A stretch of 64,000 bases of DNA from positions 1,178,001 to 1,242,000 of the forward strand of contig CANPUZ010000057.1 in the NCBI GenBank assembly GCA_947579665.1, in the 5' to 3' direction. Source of the stretch: Sympetrum striolatum. Taxonomy: Eukaryota > Arthropoda > Insecta > Odonata > Libellulidae. The notes under the pieces are model-generated. The model was not told the origin of the DNA, made no database searches, and saw only the letters and a program-made list of their open reading frames with translations. Below, in pieces: positions 1 to 10,485 of this stretch. Positions within the stretch are counted from its first letter, which is position 1, and every line of letters starts with the position of its first letter. The translations under genes were made by a program, and so were the position numbers.

Positions 1-645
1 CTTTATTTACATGCCAAGTTTAAAGTTTCTATATAATCAGGAAGGAGTGCAATAAAATTCTTAAACATCTTAACAGCTATTTATTTTAGAGACCCCTGGT
101 GTCGAACTCATGACATATTGGCAGCTGTGAATGCACAGTATGATTTGATAGGACTTGATCTTAGTTATTGCAAAGTTTGAAGTCGATATCAAGCCGGGAA
201 GTACCTAAAATGTGTTTCCGTAATCTCCATAAGAAATGCATTGCGGAATGTAAATGGCTCTCTGGAATCGAACCATGGACAATCAGCGGAACGTTCAACC
301 ACGCACATAAAAGAGATTTATGATCTCTATCTACATGCCGAGTTTCAAGTTTCCATCTTATCGGGAAGTTATTTAAAAAAGTCTTAAAAATGGCAATGTA
401 AATTAAACGGGAGAATATTTGCCCTGACCTAGCTTCGAACCAAGGATAATTTTCGATGATTTCTTAATGGTTTTCGTAGGATACGCACGGCCTCCAGCGA
501 TATCTTGAATTTCAACTCTCTCAACTTTTTTCTGGTGGCTACACGTTATGGCCTGTACGTCGTTATAAACTCAAGCCAGTGACTCTAGTACAAAATAATA
601 AAAATTTTGATCCTCTATAAATGAGTGTACATATAGTTGAGATTG
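1..645. repeat. Module A: diverged ~165-bp tandem units with antisense B-box motif (partial)
   Basis: Units share the phrases tatcgggaagt, aagaaatgcattg and tacatgccgagttt, and each carries a TCGAACC-type core (about 103, 267 and 435) that on the minus strand reads like the RNA polymerase III B box GGTTCGANNCC. This copy has no M insertion: at about 372-386 it reads atttaaaaaagtcttaaaaatgg, an unoccupied version of the M target site. The left end is cut by the window edge. Confidence 0.7.
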
Positions 646-795
646 GCAAAGGTTAAGCGTTCCGTCCCGTCTTGTGGGCGCCTCATGCGCTGGACCATGA
701 GGAGCTTCCGTCATGAGTCGGCTCATCCACCGGATGGCTATCCGTAGGTTACGCCAGAGTTATTATCCACTTCTTTAGCTGAAAGGAGCATTATC
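646..795. repeat. Module D: GC-richer ~130-bp block
   Basis: It begins ggttaagcgttccgtcccg and contains the short inverted repeat CCTCATG / CATGAGG around an 8-base loop. The same block precedes every B element except the last. No coding evidence was seen. Function unknown. Confidence 0.6.
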
Positions 796-1293
796 ACTTT
801 ATCCCCATACATAGAGAAAGTATTGCATTCGCAATAAAATTCGACCTCCATAATTTAAATGGAAATAGATGTTTTGTGGCCCATAGAGTTCGTTTTCTAT
901 TTTGTAGTCGTCTATTTTCCCGAACATGTTTGTCTGTGTGTCTGTGACAAAAAAGTTTGTGCGCGCTCTATCTTAAAAAGTAATTATCCGATCATTTCAA
1001 AAATTCATATTTAGTATTTTCATAACAATTTCAAGTGTTTGTTAGATTCCTATGAATATCGCTTAACCGGAAGTTGCGGTTTAGCCGGAACAAAAGTTTT
1101 TTTCTTAAATATCTCTGTCAGAATGCAATATAGGTATATACAATACCATACAAAAGTAATAGATAATGTATTTTACTACAGCTTTTGTATAAAACATTTT
1201 CCTTTAACACTCGTTGTTTTGGAGTTATTTATATATTACCGGCATAGGCTTCTATTTTCAATAAATATGGAGAAAGTCACGTGTTGGACACAT
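796..1293 (+). mobile_element. B element copy 1 (single internal subrepeat)
   Basis: The left end has a diverged ACTTTATCC start followed by a hairpin-like agagaaag motif. Then come the gacctcc...ggaaatagatgttttg block, a TGTC-rich microsatellite, one subrepeat (accggaagttgcggtttagccgg), and the right end ggagaaagtcacgtgttgg. It is shorter than the 0.66-0.69 kb copies because the second subrepeat is missing. No protein is encoded; the 91-codon frame across it is incidental. Confidence 0.6.
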
Positions 1294-1860
1294 TTGTATT
1301 ATATATTAATATAAAAAACAATTATTCTCATCAAGGTAGATCTTTTCTTTGCACACAAGCGTGTTCTGCTTTTTTGTAATGTACATTATGTATTATATGA
1401 ACTTAAAATTTAGGTACGTTATTCCCGAATTTTCCACCCGTTATCATTTTTAAAACTGCTAATACTCCCTACCAATCGTATACATAGTTCTGATTTTTTC
1501 CTCAGTTGCTCTTTTTTTCATTAAAATACATAAAAACCACATCTTATGTAATTAAGACTAACCAAACCTTAATAGAAAACTGTTTAAGTAGAACGTGACC
1601 ACAGAAAAAGTTCGTCTCGCAGACCAATTTAAGTTTCTCCTAAAAGGTTTTTATTTCTCACGTTACGAAGAAGTTGCCACAAGAGAAATCGAGGTAAATG
1701 TTGAAATTTTAATTTAAAATTAATTTTTGGTCAATATCTGAAGTTGGACTTAAGTAATTGCTTTTTATTTACGAGGGCGGAATTCGAGATGTGGAAGCAG
1801 CGAATGAGATGTAATGAAATTACATTCGTTGTAATAATTTGGATCTTATTTACCATGGAA
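1294..1860. repeat. Module E spacer
   Basis: An AT-rich spacer found between each full B element and each satellite array. It ends with the constant phrase ggatcttatttaccatgg just before the first satellite unit. No gene or RNA was seen. The sharp, shared satellite boundary suggests that E and S were amplified together. Confidence 0.6.
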
Positions 1861-4800
1861 CATCTGTTAGTTTTATCCGGAATTCAGTTCGGTTTATCCG
1901 GAATATAAGTTTGATTTATCCGGAATATAATTTCGTTTTATCCGGAATATCTGTTAGTTTTATCCGGATTTCAGTTCGTTTTATCCGTAACATCAGTCCT
2001 TTTTATCCGGAATATTAGTTCGTTTTATCCGTAGCATCGGTACTTTTTATCCGGAATATCATTTCCTTTTATCCGGAATATCTATTTGTTTTATCTGGAA
2101 TACAGTTCGTTTAATTCGGAATACCAGTTCGTTTTATCCGGAATATTAGTTCGTTTTATCCTTAAAATCAGTTGTTTTTATACGGAATATTACTTCTTTT
2201 TATCCGGAATTTATTTGGTTTAATACGGAACATCAATTCCTTTTATCCGGAATATCCGTTCGTTTAAACCAAATATCAGTTCGTTAAATCCGGACCAACA
2301 GTTCCTTTCAACCGGAATAACAGTTATTTTATTCCGGAACATCTGTGTTAATTATCCGGAATATCAGTTCGTTTAAACCGAATATCTGTCCGTTTTATCG
2401 GGAACATCAGTTCGTTTTATCCGGAACAGCAGTTTTTTTTTAACCGGAAAACCAGTTCGTTTAATTCGGAATACCAGTTCGTTTTTTCTTGAAATCAATT
2501 GTTTTTACACGGAATATTATTTCGTTTAATCCGGAAAATCATTTCCTTTTATCCGGAATATCCGTTCGTTTAAACCAAATATCAGTTCGTTAAATCCGGA
2601 CCAACAGTTCCTTTCATCCGGAATTACGATTCTTTTATTCCGGAACATCTGATTTAATTATCCGGAATATCAGTTCGTTTAAACCGAATATTTGCCGTTT
2701 TATCAGGAATTCAGTTCGGTTTATCCGGAATATCAGTCCGTTTTATCGGAAATATCAGTTCGTTTTATCCGGAATATGTGTTCGTTTTATCCGAAATATA
2801 AGTTCGTTTTATCCGAAATAACTGTTAGTTTTATCCGGAATTCAGTTCGTTTTATCCGGAATATAAGTTCGTTTTATCCGGAATATCTGTTAGTTTTATC
2901 CGGAATTCAGTTCGTTTTATCCGGAATATAAGTTCGTTTTATCCGGAATATAAGTTCGTTTTATCCGGAATATAAGATCGTTTTATCCGGAATTCAGTTC
3001 GTTTTATCCGGAATATAAGTTCGTTTTATATGAAATATCTGTTAGTTTTATCCTGATTTCAGTTCGTTTTATCCGGAATATAAGTTCGTTTTATCCGGAA
3101 TATAAGTTCGTTTTATCCGGAATATAAGTTCGTTTTATCCGGAATTCAGTTCGTTTTATCCGGAATATAAGTTCGTTTTATCCGGAATATAAGATCGTTT
3201 TATCCGGAATTCAGTTCGTTTTATCCGGAATAAAAGTTCGTTTTATCCGGAATATCTGTTAGTTTTATCCGGAATTCAGTTCGTTTTATCCGGAATATAA
3301 GTTCGTTTTATCCGGAATATAAGTTCGTTTTATCCGGAATATAAGTTCGTTTTATCCGGAATTCAGTTCGTTTTATCCGGAATATAAGTTCGTTTTATCC
3401 GGAATATCTGTTAGTTTTATCCGGAATTCAGTTCGTTTTATCCGGAATATAAGTTCGTTTTATCCGTAATATAAGTTCGATTTATCCGGAATATAAGTTT
3501 GTTTTATCCGGAATTCAGTTCGTTTTATCCGGAATTTAAGTTCATTTTATATGAAATAACTGTTAGTTTTATCCGGAATTCAGTTCGTTTTATCCGGAAT
3601 ATAAGTTCGTTTTATCCGGAATATCTGTTAGTTTTATCCGGAATTCAGTTCGTTTTATCAGGAAAATCAGTTCGTTTTATCCGGAATATAAGTTCGTTTT
3701 ATCCAAAATATAAGTTCGTTTTATCCGGAATTCAGTTCGTTTTATCCGGAATATAAGTTCGTTTTATATGAAATATCTGTTAGTTTTATCCGGATTTCAG
3801 TTCGATTTATCCGGAATATGAGTTCGTTTTATCCGGAATATAAGTTCGTTTTATCCGGAATATCTGTTAGTTATATCCGGAATTCAGTTCGTTTTATCCG
3901 GAATATGAGTTCGTTTTATCCGGAATATAAGTTCGTTTTATCCGGAATATATGTTAGTTTTATCCGGAATTAAGGTCGTTTTATCCGGAATATGAGTTCG
4001 TTTTAACCTGAATATAAGTTCGTTTTATCCGGAATATCTGTTAGTTTTATCCGGAATATAAGTTCGTTTTATCCGGAATATCTTTTAGTTTTATCCGGAA
4101 TATATGTTAGTTTTATCCGGAATATAAGTTCGTTTTAACCGGAATATAAGTTCGTTTTATCTGGAATATCTTTTAGTTTTATCCGGAATATATTTTAGTT
4201 TTATCCGGAATGAAGTTCGTTTTAACCGGAATATGAGTTCGTTTTATCCGGAATATAAGTTCGTTTTATCCGGAATATATGTTAGTTTTATCCGGAATTA
4301 AGGTCGTTTTATCCGGAATATGAGTTCGTTTTAACCTGAATATAAGTTCGTTTTATCCGGAATATAAGTTCGTTTTATCCGGAATATCTTTTAGTTTTAT
4401 CCGGAATATATGTTTGTTTTATCCGGAATAAAAGTTCGTTTTAACCGGAATATAAGTTCGTTTTATCCGGAATATCTGTTAGTTTTATCCGGAATATATT
4501 TTAGTTTTATCCGGAATGAAGTTCGTTTTATCCGGAATATGAGTTCGTTTTATCCGGAATATCTGTTAGTTTTATGCGGAATATATGTTAGTTTTATCCA
4601 GAATTAAGGTCGTTTTGTCCGGAATATGAGTTCGTGTTAACCTAAATATAAGTTCGTTTTATCCGGAATATCTGTTAGTTTTATCCGGAATATAAGTTCG
4701 TTTTATCCGGAATATCTGTTAGTTTTATCTTGAGTTCAGTTCGTTTTATCCGGAATTCAGTTCGTTTTATCCGGAATTCAGTTCGTTTTATCCTGAATAT

Positions 4801-5022
4801 AATTTCGTTTTATATGAAATAGCTGCAAGTTTTATCCGTAATTCAGTTCGTTTAATTCGTAATACATGTTCGTTTTAACCGAATATAAGATCGTTTAATC
4901 CGGAACATCACTTATTTTGATCCGGATTATCAGTTCCTTTTATTCCGGAACACAAGTTCGTTTAATCCGGAACATCACTTATTTTGATCCCTAAGATCAG
5001 TTCGTTTTATCCGTAACATCAG
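1861..5022 (+). repeat. Satellite S, array 1 (21/22-bp units, ~3.2 kb)
   Basis: About 145 tandem units of the form [A/C][A/T]GTTCG + TTTTATCCGGAAT[A/T]T, with 21- and 22-bp length variants. The left 0.8 kb and the last 0.3 kb are diverged, with variants such as aaaccgg, attcgg and catcagttcc. The centre (about 2,690-4,700) is nearly homogeneous. All arrays in the window run in the same orientation. Long frames reading YPEY/VLSG/FIRN come from the repeat period and not from a gene. Confidence 0.95.
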
Positions 5023-5040
5023 AATAAGAACATGGGAAAA

Positions 5041-5313
5041 AAGGAAGGGGAGGGGTAAAGAGAATACAATGTTGCTTCACGAGGGGGAGGGCAAATGGGG
5101 GAAAAGAGTCTTGAAGAGATGGGATTGGCTGTTAGAAAACTAAACCTCGTTAGCTAAAGGAATGGAGTTAAAATTGGCGTTCGTAAAACTCTTCTAACCG
5201 GTCTAATTTGGTACCTTGTTTTGGTCCATGGTTTAGAATACGGGGGAGAAGTCGAAAAAATGACCTCCCCCTCGTGATGCAACATTGTATTCTTTCCACC
5301 CCTCCCCTTCCTT
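5041..5313. mobile_element. Foldback element with GA/TC-rich 50-bp inverted arms, copy 1
   Basis: The left arm 5041-5090 (aaggaaggggaggggt...) and the right arm 5264-5313 match as inverted repeats at about 46 of 50 positions, around a ~170-bp centre. Together with its neighbours it forms the start of module X. No target duplication is obvious, so it could be a MITE-like foldback element or an inherited inverted repeat. Confidence 0.6.
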
Positions 5314-5731
5314 GCTGTGCTACAGCGAAAGGACTAATATAAAAACACTAATAAAAATTAAATCACCGAACGAAATAAACAGAAACTTCGCACTCCTAAT
5401 TTAAATAATTAAAACTGAATTTGAAAACACACACAACAGGAAAATTCTAAATCTTACTGAAAACGAAAATTCGATAAAAACTATATTAGTTAACCAATTT
5501 CAATAAAAAGAATACCAATATTGCTTATTTAAATCAGGGAATAATAATTTTACTTTGCGCAGTATTTACACTTTTAAATTACCACGCAAACAGGATGCCA
5601 TAAGTGCTTTAACACCGGAACCGGTCAACAGCTTCATTAAAATTTGTGGATTTCGTACATTCGCTTGTGTTTATTACTTTTGTAAATTTAAAATGAAGAT
5701 CCACAAAATAACACTGGAATTGATTTCTTTA
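5314..5731. other. AT-rich spacer within module X
   Basis: Repeated in the three X copies (also about 23,368 and 41,175). It contains runs such as aaataattaaaactg. The 89-codon frame starting near 5555 is kept in all copies only because the copies are almost identical. I see no gene. Confidence 0.5.
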
Positions 5732-5807
5732 AATATGGAGAAAGTCATGTGTAGGCCACATCAGATTTTTGCTTTCTCCATATTCGTAGTACAGAAAAAG
5801 TATTGTA
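5732..5807 (+). repeat. Head-to-tail junction of two B/M-type element ends
   Basis: The right terminus (atatggagaaagtcatgtg...ggccacatc) is followed by agatttttg and then directly by a left terminus (ctttctccatattcgtagtac). The 8-9 bases between them match the target duplication seen at M insertions (AGATTTTT on this strand). The second left end is interrupted by the pogo-like element. Confidence 0.55.
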
Positions 5808-6486
5808 CAGTAGAACCCCGGTAATCCGGACGAATTCAGGCACATAGGCGTCCGGATTAGCGGGGTTTCCGGATTAGCGAGGTTTTAAAAAAATAACTCA
5901 AAAAACATTTTTTCTCAAAAATCATATTGTACAGATAATGCATGTATACATTACATAAGGTATTACAACATATAAAGTGAATGAATATTATCAGCGAGCA
6001 AAAAAGTCAGTTATTTTCTTTTGCGCGACCGTTCTTATTTTTAAATCAAGCCCATGCATGGTCATCCTCATTGAACGTCTATCAAAGGTAAGGATTGCTT
6101 TTTACGCCTCTTCTCCCATAGCTTTTTAATGAAAGTGATGTTTTGAGAAGTGATACCCTGCTGCAACTGAAAATTTATTGTCTTTCGAAATGGTTTAGTC
6201 TCGCACATATTAAGCATTCCTCTAATCGAAAAATGCTGTCTCAGAAAAGTATCACTACTTAGATGTGCTATCACAATAAACGAAACACTTCGCTCTCCAT
6301 CACTTCATTGCAGCCAATGGAGAAATTTTTCAAATAGTCTGTCCACCTCTCGTTTCTTGTTACTATGTAATATGCGTGTTTATATGTTCACAAGAAGGAG
6401 TTGCGGGTTTGCATAACTCCCAATGGACCGTCCGGATTATCGAGGGTTCCGGATTAGCGAGTGTCCGGATTACCAGGGTTCTACTG
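5808..6486. mobile_element. pogo/Tigger-like Tc1-mariner element, copy 1
   Basis: The termini are inverted: the left end reads CAGTAGAACCCCGGTAATCC and the reversed right end matches the first 24 bases with one difference. Flanking TA dinucleotides (5806-5807 and 6487-6488) give the expected TA target duplication. Subterminal TCCGGATTAGCG motifs are repeated at both ends. It is about 680 bp, so non-autonomous, with only a transposase remnant inside. The terminal sequence is typical of pogo/Tigger elements. Confidence 0.9.
6068..6370 (-). pseudogene. Remnant of pogo/Tigger transposase C-terminus
   Basis: A 68-codon minus frame ends with a segment reading QLQQGITSQNITFIKKLW then basic residues. 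This resembles the helical C-terminal tail of pogo-like transposases, where an (E)QQ-x(n)-T-x-x-D-x(4-5)-K-x-W pattern is common. Just upstream on the same strand, another frame reads EVDRLFEKFLHWLQ and then a stop, which fits the same tail with a frameshift between. No DDE catalytic core remains. The assignment combines weak similarity with the position inside a pogo-type element. Confidence 0.45.
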
Positions 6487-6559
6487 TATTTGACCGTTTA
6501 CTCATATCCTGGAGACTATTTCTGGGAACTTCGATTTTTTTCAGGAAATGTATATACGA

Positions 6560-6665
6560 GGGTGGTCTGAAAAGTTTCCAACCACAGATTCTTCAGACAT
6601 CTTAAGAACATTTTCAGAAACCATGTCAAGAAATGTTGAAATGTCGGAAACTTTTCAGACCACCC
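6560..6665. mobile_element. Short hairpin element with 20-bp perfect inverted ends (mariner-like), copy 1
   Basis: The ends gggtggtctgaaaagtttcc (6560-6579) and its exact reverse complement (6646-6665) flank 66 bases. The phrase tatacgagggtggtctgaaaag resembles mariner-type terminal repeats, so a miniature mariner derivative is likely. It is present in X copies 1 and 3. In copy 2 it lies inside a larger deletion. Confidence 0.6.
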
Positions 6666-7130
6666 AAGTGCATCCTGCGATTCTAGTTTTAAAAGGCCTA
6701 GTTAAAAGTAGATGTAACGTTGGTAATTTATTAAGGATCCATTATTTTCTGTGTATCCAAGCAGAACACTTCGCTGATCTACGAATAATGTTTTCACAAG
6801 TCACTTGTGGTGTGCCCTGAAGGCAACCTGCACTTATTCTTCGGATTTACTAATTCGCCCATTTTATTCAATTGTTTTAAGTACTTCTCAATGGATAAAT
6901 CACTAACTCTGAATTCCATCTTTCGTATATACTACTCCCACAAAGAAAAACAGGGAAAAAGTATCATAATCGTGCTGTGTTTTCCATTTACTCCATATGA
7001 GAGTATGGTTTCAAAGGGCGAGCTTCAGTGCTGCCATCTGGTGGCTGCGGACATTAAGGGCGTCAGCCGATTGTACAGCCAGCATAGGGGAGCTTCAGGG
7101 GCGTGGTGTACGTATAGTAGAGATCAGCTA
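6666..7130. other. Module X tail, single frame open but no recognised gene
   Basis: GC-richer than its surroundings. A 124-codon plus frame (6807-7181) is preserved in the three X copies, but the copies are nearly identical at the DNA level, so this is no evidence of selection. I do not recognise the translation. A CTCF-consensus match lies inside. Confidence 0.4.
7030..7044 (-). promoter_or_regulatory. Perfect match to the CTCF core consensus, copy 1
   Basis: The minus strand reads CCACCAGATGGCAGC, which fits CCASYAGRKGGCRSY at all 15 positions. A full match is expected by chance less than once per window of this size. Binding in this organism is untested. Confidence 0.35.
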
Positions 7131-7276
7131 CGGTTAAGCGTTCCGTCCCGTCTTCTGGGCGCCTCATGCGCTGGGCCATGAGGAGCTCCCGTCTTAAGTC
7201 AGCTCATCCACCGGTACGCTACCCGTAAGATACGCCAGAGTTATTATCCACTTCTTTAGCTTAAAGAGGCATTATT
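7131..7276. repeat. Module D, variant with tcttctgggcgcc
   Basis: Contains the CCTCATG / CATGAGG inverted repeat. This variant (gctcccgtcttaagtcag) is shared with the copy at 42,968 and differs from the D copies at 15.6 and 25.0 kb. Confidence 0.6.
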
Positions 7277-7950
7277 ACTTTCTCCCTATACGTAGTACAG
7301 AGAAAGTATTGTATTCGCAAAAAAATTCGACCTCTAGATTTCGACGGAAATAGATGTTTTGGGGCCCATAGAGTTCGTTTTCGCTATTTTCCCGAACGTG
7401 TCTGTCTGTGTGTCTGTCTGTCTGTGGTAAAGTAGTTTGTGTGTGCTATATCTTAAAAAGTAATTATCCGATCATTTCAAAAATTCATGTTTAGTATTTT
7501 CATAATAATTTCAAGAGTTCATTAGATTCCTATGAATATCGCTTAACCGGAAATTGCGGTTTATCCGGAACAAAATTTTGTTTCTTAAATATCTCTGTCA
7601 GAATGCAATTTAGGTATATACAATTATTTACAAAAGTTATAGATAATATACTTTACTTCAACTTTTGTACGAAACATTTCTTCGTAACACTGATTGTTTA
7701 TCAGTTATTCTTGAATAATGGTTAACCGGAAGTTGTTGTTTATCCAGAAATGGACGTTTTTCATACTTATCTCTGTCAAAATGCCATTTTGGTGTATACA
7801 TTTACACTAGTGGTTATAGATAATGTGCTTTACTACAACTTTTGTACAAAACATTTTTCTGTAACACTTATTGTTTTGGAGTTATTTATATATTACCGGC
7901 ATAGGCTTCTGTTTCAATAAATACGGAGAAAGTCACGTGTTGGCCGTATC
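7277..7950 (+). mobile_element. B element copy 2 (two subrepeats)
   Basis: The left end ACTTTCTCCCTATACGTAGT folds with the following agagaaag. The right end is ggagaaagtcacgtgttggc followed by cgtatc. The two internal subrepeats, each with accggaa...tttatcc[ag]gaa, lie about 180 bp apart. No coding capacity. Confidence 0.65.
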
Positions 7951-8450
7951 AGATTTTTTGTATTATATTAATATAAATTACAAATATTCTCATGAAATAA
8001 GATCTTTTCTTTGCATACAAGCGTGTTCTGCTTTTTTGTAATGTATATTATGTATTTTATGAACTTTTAAATTTCGGTACGTTTTTTCCCGAATTTTTCA
8101 TCCGCTATCATTTTTAAAACTGCTAATACTCCCTACCAATCGTATACATAATTCTGGTTGTTTCCTCAGTTGCTGCTTGTATCTTTAACATGCATAAAAA
8201 CAACATCTTATGTAATTAATGGATACCAAACCTTAACAAAAAATTGTTTAGTAGAACGTGACCACAGAAAAAGTTCATCGTGCAGCCCAATTTAAGTGTC
8301 TCCTAAAATGTGTTTAGTTCTCACGTTACGAAGAACTTGTCGCAGGAGAAATCGAGGTAAATGTTGAAAGTTTAATTTACAATTAAGTTTTTATCAAAAT
8401 ATTGAGTGGGACTTAAGTTATTGCTTTTTATTTACGAGGGCGGAATTCAA
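7951..8450. repeat. Module E variant leading into module C
   Basis: Similar to the other E spacers up to the acgagggcggaattcaagatg phrase, then it diverges. Instead of entering the satellite it continues into C. The copy at 43,790 behaves the same way. Confidence 0.55.
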
Positions 8451-10485
8451 GATGTCGAACTGAAAATCCGTCGGAAAACAAATAATATTGGAAGAAAGTT
8501 GTAGTACGTAAGTGAACACAAGGATTATGCATGGATTGTTTAAGACAACGCAATTTTTACCAATTTACGTAATTCATCCTTTAGTCTCACATTTATATGA
8601 TAGAATTCAGCTGACATATTGATGACGCAAAATACTCTAGGTGAACCGACAAGAAAGTCGATTTTATATATATAGATTATATTAACTTAAAACAGTATTA
8701 ATGATTAACTAATTGCATGTTCTCGCCTCCAGATAATATTTTAGACGATTTCATATTTACAGATGATATATTAAGGTGTTTCTTTCACTTTAAACAGTAT
8801 TAAGGATTAACTAATTACATATTCTCGCCACCATATAATATTTTAGGCGATTTCATATTTACAGGTGATATATGAATGTATAACTTACACTAAATCTATA
8901 TTTTTGGCAGTTTCTAGACATTTCTTAATGTGCCAAGTATATACACCTCACGCTAATATCTTATACTTACATAATTCGAGTTTATTTATTCAATTTAACC
9001 CTTATTAACCCTTAAAAGACCGCAGCTGTTTAAGAAGATCTTAATTTCCTTTCGATTATATAATACATATATATATATATATAGATTTATTATATGTAGT
9101 GAATACATATTACTGACCTATCTCCAATATGCCATCTGACAAAGCTCACTTCTTTTCCCGTGACATAGGCATGTATTTATGTATTCATACCCCTCTTTAT
9201 AGACGCGGGACTACTACGATGTGGTTTAAAACGGTCCCTATTTAATGCTCACACGGATATCGTATTTCATTTGTTATAGTAGTCCCCCCTGCGAACTCTA
9301 GATGGCAGTACATGCAGCTTATAGGAGATGGGCTGTATTTCAGACTAATATTGCGGTGGAGGAAAGTTGGGGGCGGACGACCCACACACCCAATTTATGA
9401 GCAGATAAAGGACCTCTAATTATCGATCTTCGGAAGGGAATGTGTGGAAGGACATCGGTGGATATGGTAACATTGGTCTAAAAGATATGCGTTGCCCAAG
9501 TAACAGATATGTGATGAATAAATTCATCTATATAATATGCAATCGAAATTTCGTGGTTTTGTCTTAGATTGGAGGCCACACCCTTCGTCCGATTAGCTTC
9601 ACACATTATAAACGTGTCCTCTGGGAACTGGAAGGAATCACTGTCGCCTTTTTGTTCCACAGTTTCACGTGGTTCGAACCCAGTACTCTCAGAAAGTTTT
9701 CCATAAAGAATAAACGTAAAACTCATTTGCATATCATGCAGGGTTAGTTTCTTTCGCGAAATTAAATTAGAAGGAATAGTCGCACGTAAACGAAACAAGC
9801 ACCAAAAGAAAGAAAATAGAATGAAGATTTTATTTCATTCGTGGAATCTTACTTTCGATTCGAATTTGAGAGAATATCGGTGAAATAAGCGAAAATTCTG
9901 TGAAAATTGGAGGTTGTAAACAACTCATCCCCCTGACGACCGCTCTCATTGTTGAATCCGATGTGTTTATCCCCTACAAATACACGAGGCCCATAAAGTT
10001 GATGATTAAAGAGGACGATGTATTTCAAAGATGCCTTTACGAATTAATTAGTTACCATACTTAGTAAGATCCATTACTAGTTGCGTAATTTTTATGGTAT
10101 AACGGTCGTACGAAGTCGAGATGAACGACAAGATAAAAGAAAATGAATAAAGATCCTTATCTTGGTGCTGGAATATCGTATCGAAGACGAAATTGGGATG
10201 AAATTGTAGTATATGAAGTAATCTTTCGTTGAAATTTTTAAGTTGTAACCAGTTCATTTCCTTGACGATCCTGGTGATTGTTGAGACCTAGCTAATATCC
10301 GTGAGGAAACGTTGAGAATTTATTAGCGAAAACTACAAGACTCACCCGGTCGTTAAAGTTTAATTTTTTCGATGCAAACATCATTACTGTCACAAAATTA
10401 AACTAGAAATAGTAGTAGTAAATGATAATATTACCATATGACTACGTTTCCCACATATTTCTGTGAGAGTTGAGCTCAACAATCA
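8451..10485. repeat. Module C, copy 1 (duplicated at 44.3-46.4 kb)
   Basis: A 2 kb block whose homologue ends near 46,385, at gagttgagctcaacaat. It contains a direct duplication of about 105 bp (cagtattaa[tg]gattaactaatt... at about 8,690 and 8,800), a short TA microsatellite near 9,067, and two diverged copies of a unit with the phrase ctgacgac...attgttga. The 106- and 69-codon minus frames (9478-9798, 10048-10257) are not kept in the second copy, so I do not call genes. Confidence 0.7.

Noticed and set aside
2692..4607. Several 65-85 codon plus-strand ORFs reading YPEY...VLSG...FIRN
   Set aside because: They are produced by the 21/22-bp satellite, whose units contain no stop in these frames. 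They start and stop wherever the unit phase changes. The same applies at 17.2, 22.4, 27.2, 33.5 and 40.1 kb.
1861..5022. CRISPR-like regular repeats
   Set aside because: Adjacent units touch directly with no unique spacers, and the context is eukaryotic.
5041..5313. GA/TC arms as pieces of the same satellite as at 56-59 kb
   Set aside because: The arms are unique sequence (with aatacaatgttgc) and not tandem. The similarity is only in base composition.
6807..7181. 124-codon ORF present in three X copies
   Set aside because: The copies are nearly identical at the DNA level and one has a changed start region. No recognisable protein, so conservation shows recent duplication only.
9478..9798. 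106-codon minus ORF in module C
   Set aside because: Broken in the duplicate at 45.4 kb, with no recognisable motif.
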